64,000 nucleotides of DNA from Cladopsammia gracilis (GCA_022457155.1 JAJGOT010000421.1:124001-188000), one strand, 5' to 3'. Counted from the first letter of the stretch, positions 23,201-34,844 are shown. Program-made: numbers and translations. The notes: a model not told the origin generated them from the sequence alone.

Positions 23201-23582
23201 CTGGGAAGTGAGGAAGGAATCACTGGCTTTCGTCTGTCTTTGGCATCTTTGTGATGTATCCTTTCTTCTCGTAGTCTTTGATTACTTGATCATAGGTTTC
23301 TGAAACTTTAAGGCCTTTTTTAAGTAGTGACTTTTCCTGCATCTTTAGTCTCGACAATGCCATCTCATAGTTATTTCCGAAACTTGGTTCGCCTTGTCTC
23401 CAAGAGATCCCTATCTCATATCGTCCGTTTGTCTTCTGTTTAGTCTTCCGTGCATGGTCAAAGGCAAGTTTTTCATCTGGTGTGGATGCTTGACTTTTTG
23501 GTTCCGTGATTCCCATTGACTCGAGTTCCCAGAAACTTCTTAATAGGTCATCGATTGATTCCTCGTTTCTGATGTGGCTGGT
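20236..23582 (-). pseudogene. pol: BEL copy 2 pol (broken; long intact RNase H-integrase stretch)
   Basis: The RT keeps its MYVDD motif but is split by TGA near 23218 (TGG in copy 1) and TAG near 22714 (TTG in copy 1). From 22568 down to 20721 a 615-codon frame covers the Pao middle region (LFDPLQLLAPF, FSDAS), the RNase H region (MSIPRLELMGAVLS, WTDSTNVCYWV), the integrase zinc finger (H...H...C-x2-C) and the core with GVDFGGPYL (21132-21134 is the first aspartate) and SDNGTNF. A one-base insertion near 20821 shifts the frame just before GGVVEPM, and the rest, including the DUF5641-like end (RKWFQPQRNLQKGDVVLL), continues in another frame to 20236. Confidence 0.85.
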
Positions 23583-25864
23583 TCAATAGGTACGTATGAA
23601 ATGAGACTTAGTTTTGCGGCGATAATCTTCCACTAGTGTTGGTCCGAAACAAACCCACCCCAGGGTGGTCAGTCTTGCTACAGGGTCGTCTGGTTTATTT
23701 CCACAAATCTCTTGTAACACGCGGTGAAACAAGGGATGGTCACTTCCGATTAACACGTCGATTTGCTGTCGTTTGGCTACTCGTTGAAATGGAATCGAAC
23801 TTAAGTGGGGCCATTTGTTCTTTAGCTCTGACCATTGAACGGCTGGTGTGTCACTTGTGATGTTGTTCAATACATTTGCTTCCAGTTTTGCTGAGAAATC
23901 GGTATCAATGTTGCTTACTGTTAGTTCTACTCGGCTTGAGCGCTTTGTGACTTCTGCGCCTCCTGTGCCTGCGTCTGCGGTTGACCACGCAATGTAAGTT
24001 CTTCTGCGGCTGCTTCTGACACGTACGAACCAGTAGAGCAGGGGTCTAGCATGATGTTTACTTTCAACGATTTCTGTCCACTGCTGATTAAGGCCGGTAA
24101 AACCATTAACGATACGTGTTCGGCATTGAGGGTTGTATGTGTCTTCGCTCTTGGTTGTTGATCAGTCTCAGTGAAAGGTGCGCGGTTTGTTTCACGATAG
24201 GAACCTGATCCGATTTCGGGTCGTATATTGGGCTGTTGGCTCTGACTGAATGGTAGTGCTTCTGGTCGAAGCTGGCTGGTCTGACCGTCTACTTGTCGTT
24301 GTGTTGGATCGTGTTCATGGAGGTAACTGCTATGTCTGTTACTTATGCACCCATCGACTCTACATTGTCGTGCGTTATGGCAATCTCTACTCTGGTGACC
24401 CGCCGCTAAACAACGAAAACATCGACCGGTCTGCTCAATTAACTCCCTTCTTCTTGGTACAGACAACGCTTTGAAGGCTTTGCATACCCACGGTGGATGG
24501 TCTTCTGTGCAGCTGTCAACAATGCACTTTTTTCCTTTTCTCGTCGTATTGAATCCCTTGTTGAAACGCCTCTGTTCCTCTGGTCTGTTGGTTCTCTTGC
24601 TTCCACACTCTCCAGTCTCTTCTCGCGCCTCATCCATAATTTGCACTCTCATCTCTAGCCACCGTACGAGGGATTCGAAGTTATCTTCTTGTTGAAGTCT
24701 CGAGTCTCGCATTGAAACCAGGACGCGATCGAGAACGGCTAAAAACTCTTCCATGTCTTCTAAGTTCCTCGGTCGTAACTTTCTCCACGCTCTTAGTGTC
24801 GTCAGATGTTTTAACTGAATTCGCCGCTCACCTCCGAACTTGCTTTCCAGCTTTTCCTTTGCTCGTGCGTACGCGTGTTCAGAGTATCCGAAATCTTTCA
24901 CCATTCTCAAGGCTCTTATACCCGATAAACTGTCTTGTAGGCGTAACATCTTCTCTTTGACTGTTAGTTGCGCTTCATCCACCACAGACATGAATGCAGC
25001 CTTCCATGGTTCGTACTCCATCTTGTCATCGCCCGAAAATACCGGTAAGGCTACACCTTTTAACTTGATTGGAGTCACTCTCACTGGCTGTGAAGCTATA
25101 TGTAGTGGGAGGTCGTTGTTGCTGAATCTTTTACCTGCTTCAAAGGTTTTGGTCATCTCACTTTCCACCAATCTGACTCTGTCTTCTTTTAATCCCACGA
25201 TTTTTCGGGCCCCTTCAGTTCGTTGTCTTGCGAGCTCTATGGCGGCCGTTTGCTTGCGAAGCTCTTCTTCCTGATCTTTTTGCTCGCGTGCTAGTCTCTC
25301 AAATCTTAAGTTTGCATCGGCAACTTCGCGGCGTCTTTGTTCTGCCAGGTTTGACGTTCGGTAAACTTCTGAAGTTGTTTTTGGCTCTTCTAAATTTGAG
25401 TTTACAGAAATCGAGTCTTCTGACCCGTCAACAGCTCTTTGTGCTAAATGAGTCTTGGCCGCGTCAACTACTTCGTGTACTTGCTCGTTAATTTCTTCTA
25501 GTTCGTTTTCAAGGCTTTCGATAACGGCGTTTATGTCCTTTTCTTCGATTTCTTCGCCGCCTCCCTCTCCAAGGGCGATAGCTTTTATTAAACTCGTAAT
25601 TATCTTCTTAATAATATCAAATTCGTAACTTACTTTTTGAATTCCTGCGCGGACTTTTGTTTTGCTTACTCGTGTCGGTCCGTTGTTGATAAGTGCGTTT
25701 AGGTGATTTCGAGCTTTCGTTAGACGGGTCTTTCCACATTTTTTTCTGCTTCGAAGTAGCTTTACTTTTCCTTTATTTTCCCCGGTCTCATTTCCTTCAA
25801 AGTCTCGACTATTGTCAGTATTTACATTGTCCTCATTGTCTAAGTTGCCATTTTGTGTTGACAT
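23583..25864 (-). pseudogene. gag: BEL copy 2 gag and protease (broken)
   Basis: ATG at 25864; 645 codons stay open to 23927. The N-terminus is acidic and Asn-rich, followed by a basic patch, a coiled coil, the DUF1759-type capsid region and the CCHC knuckle. About 93 bp are missing near 24694 compared with copy 1, and one Ile is inserted after LSG. An 11-bp deletion near 23971, just after the protease active-site region, shifts the frame; the correct frame resumes to 23583, where TGA replaces CGA of copy 1. Confidence 0.85.
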
Positions 25865-25922
25865 CTTGTCGTCGTCCGTAGTTTTTCACTGTTTTCTCCG
25901 ACTGGTGCAGACTGCAGATCCG

Positions 25923-25940
25923 CTCGGTGCCTCCAAAAAT
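25923..25940 (-). other. Primer-binding site of BEL copy 2
   Basis: Same TGGAGGCACCGAG sequence and the same spacing from the LTR as in copy 1. Confidence 0.6.
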
Positions 25941-26205
25941 TGTTCCCAAACTAGAACGGTCAAAACTGAGAAGAACAGTAGAAAAACTAACTGGACTTCT
26001 TGGCGTTTAAATCCAAACAATTTTGCCTTTAATCACACAAAGTCTTCTTCGTTGTACAAAAAAGTCCACGCGACCAAAAAACTACACGACTTACAATTCG
26101 TCATTAATTTTGAATAAAGCGCGCGCGCGCTGACAAACAAGTTCAAATAGCGCGCGCACGACAAACTTGAAAAAGTAAGAAAGATTAAAACGGCGTTCAT
26201 GAACA
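25941..26205 (-). repeat. BEL LTR 3 (5' LTR of copy 2)
   Basis: 265 bp, TG...CA, the longest of the three, with a GCGCGCGCGCGC tract near 26119 and a matching GCGCGCGC near 26150 that could pair with it. Confidence 0.9.
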
Positions 26206-26558
26206 GAAGCCAACCATCTCAAGCAAGCCAAGCATCTCAAGCAAGCCAAATAACTCAAGAGTACTCATATCACGGAGATACACAAACTATTGTGACAACG
26301 TCACTTCACTAGGTAGTTCGCTACAAAGAGATGGGGATACACAAAACACGGCAGCCACATTCTGAACGGGAGTACACATATCACTAGTGATATGTGTATC
26401 CCCACCGGGAATACACATTTTTTTAATGATATGTGTACGGGGGTATACATTTCACGGAGATACACAAATTATTGTGACAAGCATTTCAAGCAAGCAAGGG
26501 AACTCATGGAAACTAAGCATTTCTAGCAAGCCAAGCATCTCAAGCAAGCCAAGGATCT
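26206..26558 (+). repeat. 18-bp minisatellite array, segment III
   Basis: Short remnant of the array between the BEL pair and the unrecognised island, holding palindrome block F. Confidence 0.9.
26261..26480. repeat. Palindrome block F
   Basis: Full copy; perfect palindrome at 26373-26398. Confidence 0.85.
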
Positions 26559-26700
26559 TAATTCCTCGCGAAGCGAGGGCCGAAGGCCCGAGCGCAGCGA
26601 GGTTAATAAATTTGTCGGCCCTCGGGAGCTGAGCCGCGTGAATTCGAGCGAAAAATATATTTATATATATATATTTATATACTTGATGGTGTCCGGCAGT
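26559..26700. other. GC-rich hairpins followed by a TA-rich tract
   Basis: CCTCGCGAAGCGAGG (about 26564-26578) and GGGCCGAAGGCCC just after it are perfect short hairpins. CGAGG and GGCCCTCG echo them downstream. A TA-dinucleotide tract follows at about 26650-26685. It marks the left edge of the non-repetitive island and could be the end of an unrecognised transposon. Confidence 0.4.
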
Positions 26701-28375
26701 TGCCTGGCAACAAAAATCGCGACCGCTGACAATCACACGCTCTCATATTCCACCCGATTAATGGCGGCCGGCTGACGGGTTTATTCTTACTCATCGTCGG
26801 TGAAACACGACCAATTTCTGATGCAAATGAGAAACAACAACAACAACACTGGGTTCAAAAAGCAGCTGGAAATCCTTGCCCGAGACAATTAACCACCGAA
26901 ACTCCGCTGGAGCGAGAACGGCGACTTGAAATTCCCCCGCGATCGAGCAACGGAGAAGCAACGTGAGCATCGATTACAAAGACTTCGAACAGCCTAGGCA
27001 CACCGTTTGAGTAGATTCAAACGCCTTGAACGCCTTCTGAACAAAACCGATCAGGAGAAGGCGACACCGACTGAAAGTGTTGAACAAAATGATTTTGTTT
27101 ATAGACGCAAAGAGAGGCAGCAAGAATTGCACGATCAGCTAAATACTCGTGACGAATATCTTTCATACGGTAGGGAAAAAGCAAACACAGATTACAGGAA
27201 AGGCTCAGAGAAGAAGAACGATTAAGAAATCTAGCTCAAATCAACACACTTTAATTCGCTCTCCAATGCTCTTCAATTTAAACAACCTACATTTACAGGC
27301 AAGTAAGCGTAAGCTTATATACAGTACAACCCTCTATAAATTATTCTTTAATCTACCGTTTCCAAAAAGCAAGATTTTAAGTACCTAAACAACTGACAGG
27401 CAGATGATAAGAGGACTTGTTTTTCAATATAATATATTAGTACTCAAACACTGGAAACTATTCTCTAAGTTCATACTGTAAATTGATGTTTATTAAAATT
27501 CTCACTAAGGCCACTAAGAAACTTTCATATAAGCTTAAATTACATAACATTGTATGCATATGACAATGCTACATTTAATAACTATTATCTATGGTATGTT
27601 ACGAGGTTTTACTATTCTATGTTACTGTAGTCTCATTTCTATTTTTGAGTAACATTAAATTATTATTTTTACTACAACTGTACCACCATTGAGTTGTTAT
27701 TTTTAGTGCAACATCACTCTTCAGCAACAGTAAACTCCTGCGATCTCAACCATTCTAGCAAATAGTGAATTGCGTTAGCAATTATTTGATACCCAGTATA
27801 TAGAACAAAAACCACAGCAGTATCTAAAGGGAACAGGTTAATTTGGGAGATAGCACTCACAAGCTTCAAAAATGGAATTTAATCGAGACAGCAGGAGTTA
27901 GCTGTAATTGTGATAAAAAACTCTCACCCAATCAAAATAAACAGAACACATACACTACATATTGTCCTCGACCCATGTCCACAGCAGTACTATAAATCCA
28001 CTTTCAGACCAATTTTCCTTTTGACAACAATTAATGAAGATAGGTTTGGGGTGGGGGGGGGGGTGGAGGGAAGGCCTGAGGATATTTTGGTACCCAGTCC
28101 CATAGCACTTAAAGCGACCCACAGCTCAAAACACTAAACTGACCAGTACCAGCTCCCATTTATTTTATTTTAGGAAGACAGGGTACTAAGTACAAGTTAA
28201 ATGGAAGCGACTAGGAACGAAAATGTCTCAACTTTAAATTTCGGGGCCACTGCCGGCATGCAATTCAACCTCTCCAGTCAAATCAGAAATTCCATCTCTC
28301 CCTCCCACATTGCTAAAATTTTGCAGTGCATCCTCCCCCGAGCTTCGCCAGGTTCTGCGAGACACGTATTTCTAG
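26701..28375. other. Unrecognised single-copy-looking island
   Basis: About 1.7 kb without minisatellite. At 27007-27225 (+) a 73-codon frame without ATG encodes a very charged peptide rich in Glu, Arg, Lys and Gln; it could be a fragment of a host or transposon protein but I do not recognise it. From 27226 to 28375 the sequence is AT-rich and intron- or UTR-like with no supported gene. A G-rich tract (G11 and shorter G runs, about 28047-28070) could form a quadruplex. Confidence 0.4.
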
Positions 28376-28713
28376 TGTAAGATAAGTAACTCAAGCAAGT
28401 CAAGCATTTCAAGGAAGACAAGCAATACAAGCGAGACAAGCATGTCAAGCAAGCCAAGCACCTGAAGTAAGCAGAGCAAGTCAAGCAAGCCAAGCAACTC
28501 AAGGATGTCACGCAACTCAAGCAAGACGAGCGAGTCAAGTAAGCCAAGCATCTCAAGCAAGCCAAGCAACTCAAGTAAGCCAAGCATCTCAAGCAAACAA
28601 GCATCTCAAGCAAGCAAAGCATCTTATGTAAGATAAGTAACTCAAGGAAGTCAAGCATTTCAAGGATGCCAAGCAACACAAGAAAGACAAGCATCTCAAG
28701 CAAGCCAAGCAAC

Positions 28714-29028
28714 TGAAGTAATCAGAGCAACTCAAGCAAGCCAAGAAACTCAAGGATGTTACGCAACTCAAGCAAGACGAGCGAGTCAAGCAGGCCAAGC
28801 ATCTCAAGCAAGACAAGCATCTCAAGCAAGCCAAGCAACTCAAGCAAGCCAAGCAACTCAAGCAAGCCAAGCAGCTCAAGGAAGCCAAGCATCTCAAGCA
28901 AGCAAATCATCTCTAGGAATATAAGCAACTCAAGAAAGTCAAGCGACACCAGCAAGACAAGCACCTCAACGAAGCCAACCAGCTCAAGTAAGACAAGGAT
29001 CTCAAGCAACCCAAGTAACTCATGGCTC
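28714..29028 (+). repeat. 315-bp tandem duplication, copy 1
   Basis: Starts at TGAAGTAATCAG. The length equals 35 nine-mers, so the copies stay in register with the minisatellite. Confidence 0.8.
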
Positions 29029-29343
29029 TGAAGTAATCAGAGCAACTCAAGCAAGCCAAGAAACTCAAGGATGTTACGCAACTCAAGCAAGACGAGCGAG
29101 TCAAGCAAGCCAAGCATCTCAAGCAAGACAAGCATCTCAAGCAAGCGAAGCAACTCAAGCAAGCCAAGCAACTCAAGCAAGCCAAGCAGCTCAAGGAAGC
29201 CAAGCATCTCAAGCAAGCAAATCATCTCTAGGAATATAAGCAACTCAAGAAAGTCAAGCGACACCAGCAAGACAAGCACCTCAACGAAGCCAACCAGCTC
29301 AAGTAAGACAAGGATCTCAAGCAACCCAAGTAACTCATGGAAG
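29029..29343 (+). repeat. 315-bp tandem duplication, copy 2
   Basis: Near-identical to the preceding 315 bp; one difference is GCGAAG against GCCAAG near 29154. Confidence 0.8.
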
Positions 29344-29827
29344 CCAAGCAATTCAAGACAGTCAAGCAACTCAAGCAAGGCAGTCAACTTAAGCTAGCCA
29401 AGCATTTCAAGCAAGGAAGGGAACTCGTGGAAGCTAAGCATTTCAAACAAGCCAAGCATCTCAAGCAAGCCAAGAAACTTAAACAAGTCAAACAACTCAA
29501 GAAAGACATGCAACTCAAGCAAGCCAAGCATGCCAAGCAAGCCAAGGAACTCAATTTAAGCCAAGCATCTCAAGCAAGCCAAGCATCTCAAGCAACCCAA
29601 GCAACACAAGCAAGACAGGCATGTCAACCAAGCGAAACAACTTAAGCGAGACAAGCATCTCAAGCAATCCAAGCATCTTAACCAAGCCAAGCAACTCAAG
29701 TAAGCCAAACACCTCAAGGAAGTCAAGCATCCCAAGCAAGCCAAGCATTTCAAGCAAGCCAACCATATCAAGCAACCCAAGCATCTCAAGCAAGCCTAGC
29801 ATCTCAAGGAAACCAAGCAACTCAAGA

Positions 29828-30048
29828 GTACACATATCACGGAGATACACAAATTATTGTGATAAAGTCACTTCACTGGGTAGTTCACTACAAAGAGGTG
29901 GGGATATACAAAACACAGCAGCCATATTCTTAAAGGGGGTACACGTATCACTAGCGATATGTGCATTGCCACCGGGAATACACATTTTAATAATGATATG
30001 TGTACGGGGGTACACATTTCACGGAGATACACAAATTATTGTGACAAG
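29828..30048. repeat. Palindrome block G
   Basis: Full-length but the palindrome (29940-29965) has decayed: CGTATCACTAGCGATATGTGC. Confidence 0.8.
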
Positions 30049-30587
30049 CATTTCAAGCAAGGAACGGAACTCGTGGAAGCTAGGCATTTCAAGCAAGCCA
30101 AGCATCTTAAGCAAGGTAACCATCTCATGTAAGATAAGTAACTCAAGCAAGTCAAGCATTTTAAGGAAGCCAAGCAACACAAGCAAGACAAGCATCTCAA
30201 GATAGCCAAGCAACTGAAGTAAGCAGAGCAACTCAAGCAAGCCAAGCAACTCAAGGAAGCCAAGCATCTCAAGCAAGCCAAGCAACTCAAATAAGCCAAG
30301 CATCTCAAGCAAGACAAGCATCTCAAACAAGCCAAGCAACTCAAGCAAGCCAAGCAACTCAAGGAAACCAAGCATCTCAAGCAAGCAAAGCATCTCAAGG
30401 AATACAAGCAACTCAAGAAAGTCAAGGGACTCAAGCAAGACAAGCAACTCAAGCAAGCCAAGCACCTCAAGCAAGCCAAGCAACTCAAGTAAGACAGCAT
30501 CTCAAGTAAGCCAAGTCACTCAAGAAAGCCGAGCATCTTAAGCAAGGAAAGCATCTGAAGCAAGCCAAGCAACTCGAATAAGTCAAG

Positions 30588-30672
30588 ATATAATAATAAT
30601 AATAATAATAATAATATAAATAAGTACTTTATTAACGTGTCATTCGTTCTAGTTTACAAGAAACTTGCAATT
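30588..30672 (-). repeat. (TAA)n LINE-tail cassette 1
   Basis: First of 21 copies. On the plus strand a (TAA)n run is followed by ATAAATAAGTACTTTATTAA, CGTGTCATTCGTTCTAGTTT and ACAAGAAACTTGCAA. Read on the minus strand this is a short unique end, AATAAA, and a terminal (ATT)n, like the 3' end of a non-LTR retrotransposon. It is always preceded on the plus strand by array sequence ending in AACTCGAGGAAGTCAAG or AACTCGAATAAGTCAAG. Confidence 0.75.
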
Positions 30673-30757
30673 CCACTCAAGACAAGCAACTCAATCAAGC
30701 CAAACATCTCAAGCAAGCAAAGGATCTGAAGCAAGCCAAGAAACTCGAGGAAGTCAA

Positions 30758-30785
30758 GATATAATAATAATAATAATAATAATAA

Positions 30786-30829
<44 letters not shown>

Positions 30830-30884
30830 AAATAAGTACTTTATTAACGTGTCATTCGTTCCAGTTTACAAGAAAGTTGCAACT
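30758..30884 (-). repeat. (TAA)n LINE-tail cassette 2
   Basis: The longest (TAA)n among the early copies, with one interruption (AAAATAA). Ends with the GTTGCAACT variant. Confidence 0.75.
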
Positions 30885-31401
30885 GAGGCAAGACAAGCAA
30901 CTCAAGCAAGCGAAGCATCTGAAGCAAGTCCAAGCAACGCAAGTAAGACAAGCATCTTAAGCAAGCCAGGTAACTAAAGGAAACTAAGCATCTCAAGCAA
31001 GCCAAGCATCTCAAGCAAGTCAAGCAACTCAAGCATACCAAGCACCTCAAGCAAGCCAAGCATCGTAAGTGAGACAAGCATCCCAAGCAAGCCAAGTAAC
31101 TCAAGGAAACCAAGCATCTCAAGCTAGCCAAGCAACTCAAGGAAGTCAAGCATCTCAAGCAAGTCAAGTAACTCAAGGAAGCCTAGCAACTCAAGCAAGA
31201 CAAGCATCTCAAGCAAGCCAAGCAACTCAAGCGAGCCAAGCAACTCAAGGAAGCCAAGCATCTCAAGCAATCAAAGCATCTCTAGGAATACAAGCAACTC
31301 AAGAAAGTCAAGCGACTCAAGCAAGAAAAGCACCTCAAGCAAGCCAAGCATCTGAAGCAAGCAAAGCATCTGAAGCAAGCCAAGCAACACGAAGAAGTCA
31401 A

Positions 31402-31402
31402 G

Positions 31403-31455
<53 letters not shown>

Positions 31456-31512
31456 TAAATAAGTACTTTATTAACGTGTCATTCGTTCTAGTTTACAAGA
31501 AACTTGCAACTC
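31402..31512 (-). repeat. (TAA)n LINE-tail cassette 3
   Basis: Uninterrupted (TAA)n; CATAAATAAG junction. Confidence 0.75.
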
Positions 31513-31883
31513 GGACAAGACAAGCAACTAAAACAAGGCAAGCATCTCAAGCAAGCCAAGCAACGCAAGTAAGAGAAGCATCTCAAGCAAGCCAGGTAAC
31601 TAAAGGAAACTAAGCATCTCAAGCAAGCCAAGCATCTCAAGCAAGCCAAGTAACGCAAGGAAACCAAGCATTTCAAGCAAGCGAACCATCTCATGTACGA
31701 TAAGTAACTCAAACAAGCCAAGCATCTCAAGCACGTCAAGCAACTCAAGCAAGCCAAGCATCACAAGCTAGCCAAGCAAGGCAAGTAAGACAAGCATCTC
31801 ATGTATGCCAAATAACTCAAGGAAGCCAAGCATCTCAAGCAAGCAAAGCATCTGAAGCAAGGCAAGCAACTCGAATAAGGCAA

Positions 31884-31963
31884 GATATAATAATAATAAT
31901 AATAACATAAATAGGTACTTTATTAACGTGTCATTCCTTCTAGTTTACAAGAAACTTACATCT
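31884..31963 (-). repeat. (TAA)n LINE-tail cassette 4
   Basis: Short (TAA)n; ATAGGTACTTTATTAA variant. Confidence 0.75.
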
Positions 31964-32794
31964 CAGGCAAGACAAGCAACTCAATCAAGCCAAGCATCTC
32001 AAGCAAGCTAAGCAACGCAAGTAAGACAAGCATTTCAAGAAAGCCAAGGAAATAAAGAGAACCAAGCATCTCAAGCAAGCCAAGCATCTCATGTAAGATA
32101 AGTAACTCAAGCAAGCCAAGCATTTCAAGCAACCTAAGCAACACAAGCAAGACAAGCATCTCAAGCAAGCCAAGCAACTCAAGGAAGTCAAGCATCTCAA
32201 GCAACCCAAGCAACGTAAGTAAGACAAGCATCTCAAGCAAGCCAAGCAGCTCAAGTAAGACAAGCATCTCAAGCAACCCTAAGTAACTCATGGAAGCCAA
32301 GCAACTCAAGGAAGTCAAGCAACTCAAACAACACAAGCAACTGAAGCAAGCCAAGCATTTCAAGCAAGGCAAGGAACTCAACTAAGACAAGCATTTCAAG
32401 CAAGGAAGGGAACTCATGGAAGCTAAGTATTTCACGAAGCCAAGCATCTGAAGCAAGCCAAAAAACTCAAACAAGTAAAACAACACAAGAACGACATGCT
32501 ATTCAAGCAAGCCAAGCATGTAAAGCAAGCCAACCAACTCAATTTAAGCCAAGCATCTCAAGCAAACTAAGCAACTCAAGCAAACCAAGCATCTCAAGCA
32601 AGCCAAGCATCTAATGTAAGATAAGTAACTCAAAGAAGCCAAGCATCTCAAGCAAGCCAACCAACTCAAGGAACTCAAGCAAGACAAGCACCTCAAGCAA
32701 GCCAAGCATTTCAAGCAAGCCAAGCAACTCAAGTAAGCCAGCATCTCAAGTAAGCAAAGCATCTGAAGCAAGCCAAGCAACTCGAATAAGTCAA

Positions 32795-32869
32795 GATATA
32801 ATAATAATAATATAAATAAGTTCTTTATTAACGTGTCAATCGTTCTAGTTTACAAGAGACTTGCAACTC
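32795..32869 (-). repeat. (TAA)n LINE-tail cassette 5
   Basis: Short copy in unit 1 of the 347-bp duplication. Confidence 0.75.
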
Positions 32870-33141
32870 AACGTAACTCAGGCAAAACAAGCAACTCAAT
32901 CAAGCCAAGCATCTCAGGAAAGCTAATCAACTCAAGTAAGACAAACATTTCAAGAAAGCCAAGGAACTCATAAGAACCGAGCATCTCAAGCAAGCCAAGC
33001 ATCTCATGTAAGATAAGTAACTCAAGCAAGCCAAGTATTTCAAGCAACCCAAGCAACACAAGCAAGACAAGCATCTCAAGCAAGCCAGCATCTCAAGTAA
33101 GCAAAGCATCTGAAGCAAGCCAAGCAACTCGAATAAGTCAA

Positions 33142-33216
33142 GATATAATAATAATAATATAAATAAGTTCTTTATTAACGTGTCAATCGTTCTAGTTTAC
33201 AAGAGACTTGCAACTC
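33142..33216 (-). repeat. (TAA)n LINE-tail cassette 6
   Basis: Copy in unit 2 of the 347-bp duplication, identical in length to cassette 5. Confidence 0.75.
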
Positions 33217-33793
33217 AACGTAACTCAGGCAAGACAAGCAACTCAATCAAGCCAAGCATCTCAGGAAAGCTAATCAACTCAAGTAAGACAAACATTTCAA
33301 GAAAGCCAAGGAACTCAAGAGAACCAAGCATCTCAAGCAAGCCAAGCATCTCATGTAAGATAAGTAACTCAAGCAAGCCAAGTATTTCAAGCAACCCAAG
33401 CAACACAAGCAAGACAAGCATCTCAAGCAAGCCAAGCAACTCAAGGAAGTCAAGCATCTCAAGCAAGTCAAGCAACGTAAGTAAGACAAGCATCTCAAGC
33501 AAGCCAAGCAACGTAAGTAAGACAAGCATCTCAAGCAAGCCAAGTAACGTAAGCAAGCCAAGCATCTCAAGCAAGGCAAGCATCTTAAGCAACCCAAGCA
33601 TCTCAAGCAAGCCAAGCATCTGATGTAAGATAAGTAACTTTAGCAAGTCAAGCAACACAAGCAAGACAACATCTCAAGCAAGCCAAGCAACCAAAGTAAG
33701 ACAGCATCTCAAGTAAGCAAAGTAACTCATAGAAGCCAAGCATCTCAAGCAAGCAAAGTATCTGCGGCAAGCCAAGCTACTCGAGGAAGTCAA

Positions 33794-33794
33794 G

Positions 33795-33838
<44 letters not shown>

Positions 33839-33894
33839 TAAATAAGTACTTTATTAAGGTCTCATTCATTCCAGTTTACAAGAAAGTTGCAACT
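33794..33894 (-). repeat. (TAA)n LINE-tail cassette 7
   Basis: Carries private changes (TTAAGGTCTCATTCATT), which separate it from cassettes 10 and 13 at equivalent places. Confidence 0.75.
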
Positions 33895-34314
33895 CAAGCA
33901 AGACAAGCAACTCATGCAAGCCAAGCATCTGAAGCAAGTCCAAGCAACGCAAGTAAGACAAGCATCTAAAGCAAGCCAGGTAACTTAAGGAAACTAAGCA
34001 TCTCAAGCAAGGCAAGCATCTCAAGCAAGCCAAGCAACTCAAGCAAACCAAGCATCTCAAGCAAGCCAAGCATCTCATGTAAGATACGTATCTCAAGCAA
34101 GCCAAGCCTCTCATCTAAGATAAGTATCTCAAGCAAGCCAAGCAACTTAAGTAAGCCAAGCATCTCAAGCAAGCCAAGTAACTCAAGGAAACCAAGCATC
34201 TCAAGCTAGCCAAGCAACTCAAGGAAGTCAAGTATCTCAAGCAAGTCAAGTAACTCAAGGAAGCCAAGCATCTCAAGAAAGCCAAGCATCTCAAGTAAAT
34301 CACGCAACTCAAGA

Positions 34315-34682
34315 GCACTCATATCACGGAGATACACAAACTATTGTGACAAGGTCACTTCACTGGGCAGTTCGCTACAAAGAGATGGGGATACACAAAA
34401 CACTGCAGCCATATTCTGAAATGGGGTACACATATCACTAGTGATATGTGTATCCCCACCGGGAATACACATTTTATTAATGATATGTGTACGGGGGTAC
34501 ACATTTCACGGAGATACACAAATTATTGTAACAACGTCAGTTCACTATGTAGTTCGCTGCAAAGTGATGAGGATACACAAAACACGGCAGCCATATTATG
34601 AAAGGGGGTACACATATCACTAGTGATATGTATCTCCCCATCGGGAACATATATATTACTATTGATACTAGTGATTACTAGT
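34315..34682. repeat. Palindrome block H (dimer)
   Basis: Here the block is nearly two full monomers: the phrase TCACGGAGATACACAAA starts at 34324 and again at 34506, a 182-bp period. It has a perfect palindrome at 34427-34452 and a second, shortened one from 34609. It shows that the cassette is itself a piece of a tandem satellite. Confidence 0.85.
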
Positions 34683-34766
34683 CAAGCAAGCCAAGTAACT
34701 CAAGGAAGCCAATCATCACAAGCAAGCCAAGCATCTCAAGCAAGGCAAGCAACTCGTCGAAGTCAA

Positions 34767-34844
34767 CATATCATAAAAATAATAATATAAATAAGTACTT
34801 TCTTAACGTGTCATTCGTTCTAGTTTACAAGAAACTTGCAACTC
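34767..34844 (-). repeat. (TAA)n LINE-tail cassette 8
   Basis: Degenerate microsatellite (CATAAAAATAATAAT) and TTTCTTAACG variant. Confidence 0.7.

Larger units (their letters stand above)
19926..26205 (-). mobile_element. BEL/Pao retrotransposon, copy 2 (defective)
   Basis: Second copy, sharing the LTR at 19926-20189 with copy 1, so the pair reads LTR-internal-LTR-internal-LTR. Its integrase part is better preserved than that of copy 1, its gag worse. Disabling changes are a gag deletion of about 93 bp, an 11-bp frameshifting deletion, three nonsense codons and a 1-bp insertion in the integrase. Nucleotide similarity to copy 1 is very high by eye. Confidence 0.9.
32746..33440 (+). repeat. 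347-bp tandem duplication
   Basis: The two copies run from about 32746 and 33093, each with one (TAA)n cassette that carries the rare TTCTTTATT and GTCAATCG variants. The exact right end is uncertain in the repeat background. Confidence 0.7.

Noticed and set aside
14991..24960. Plus-strand frames across the BEL elements
   Set aside because: Antisense shadows of gag and pol, repeated in both copies.
13941..26223. 17-bp target-site duplication around the BEL pair (AAGCCAACCATCTCAAG on both sides)
   Set aside because: BEL elements make much shorter duplications, and this phrase is common in the array, so the match is probably periodicity.
27007..27225. 73-codon charged frame as a gene
   Set aside because: No ATG, no recognisable domain, no splice signals that I can defend; mentioned only within the island.
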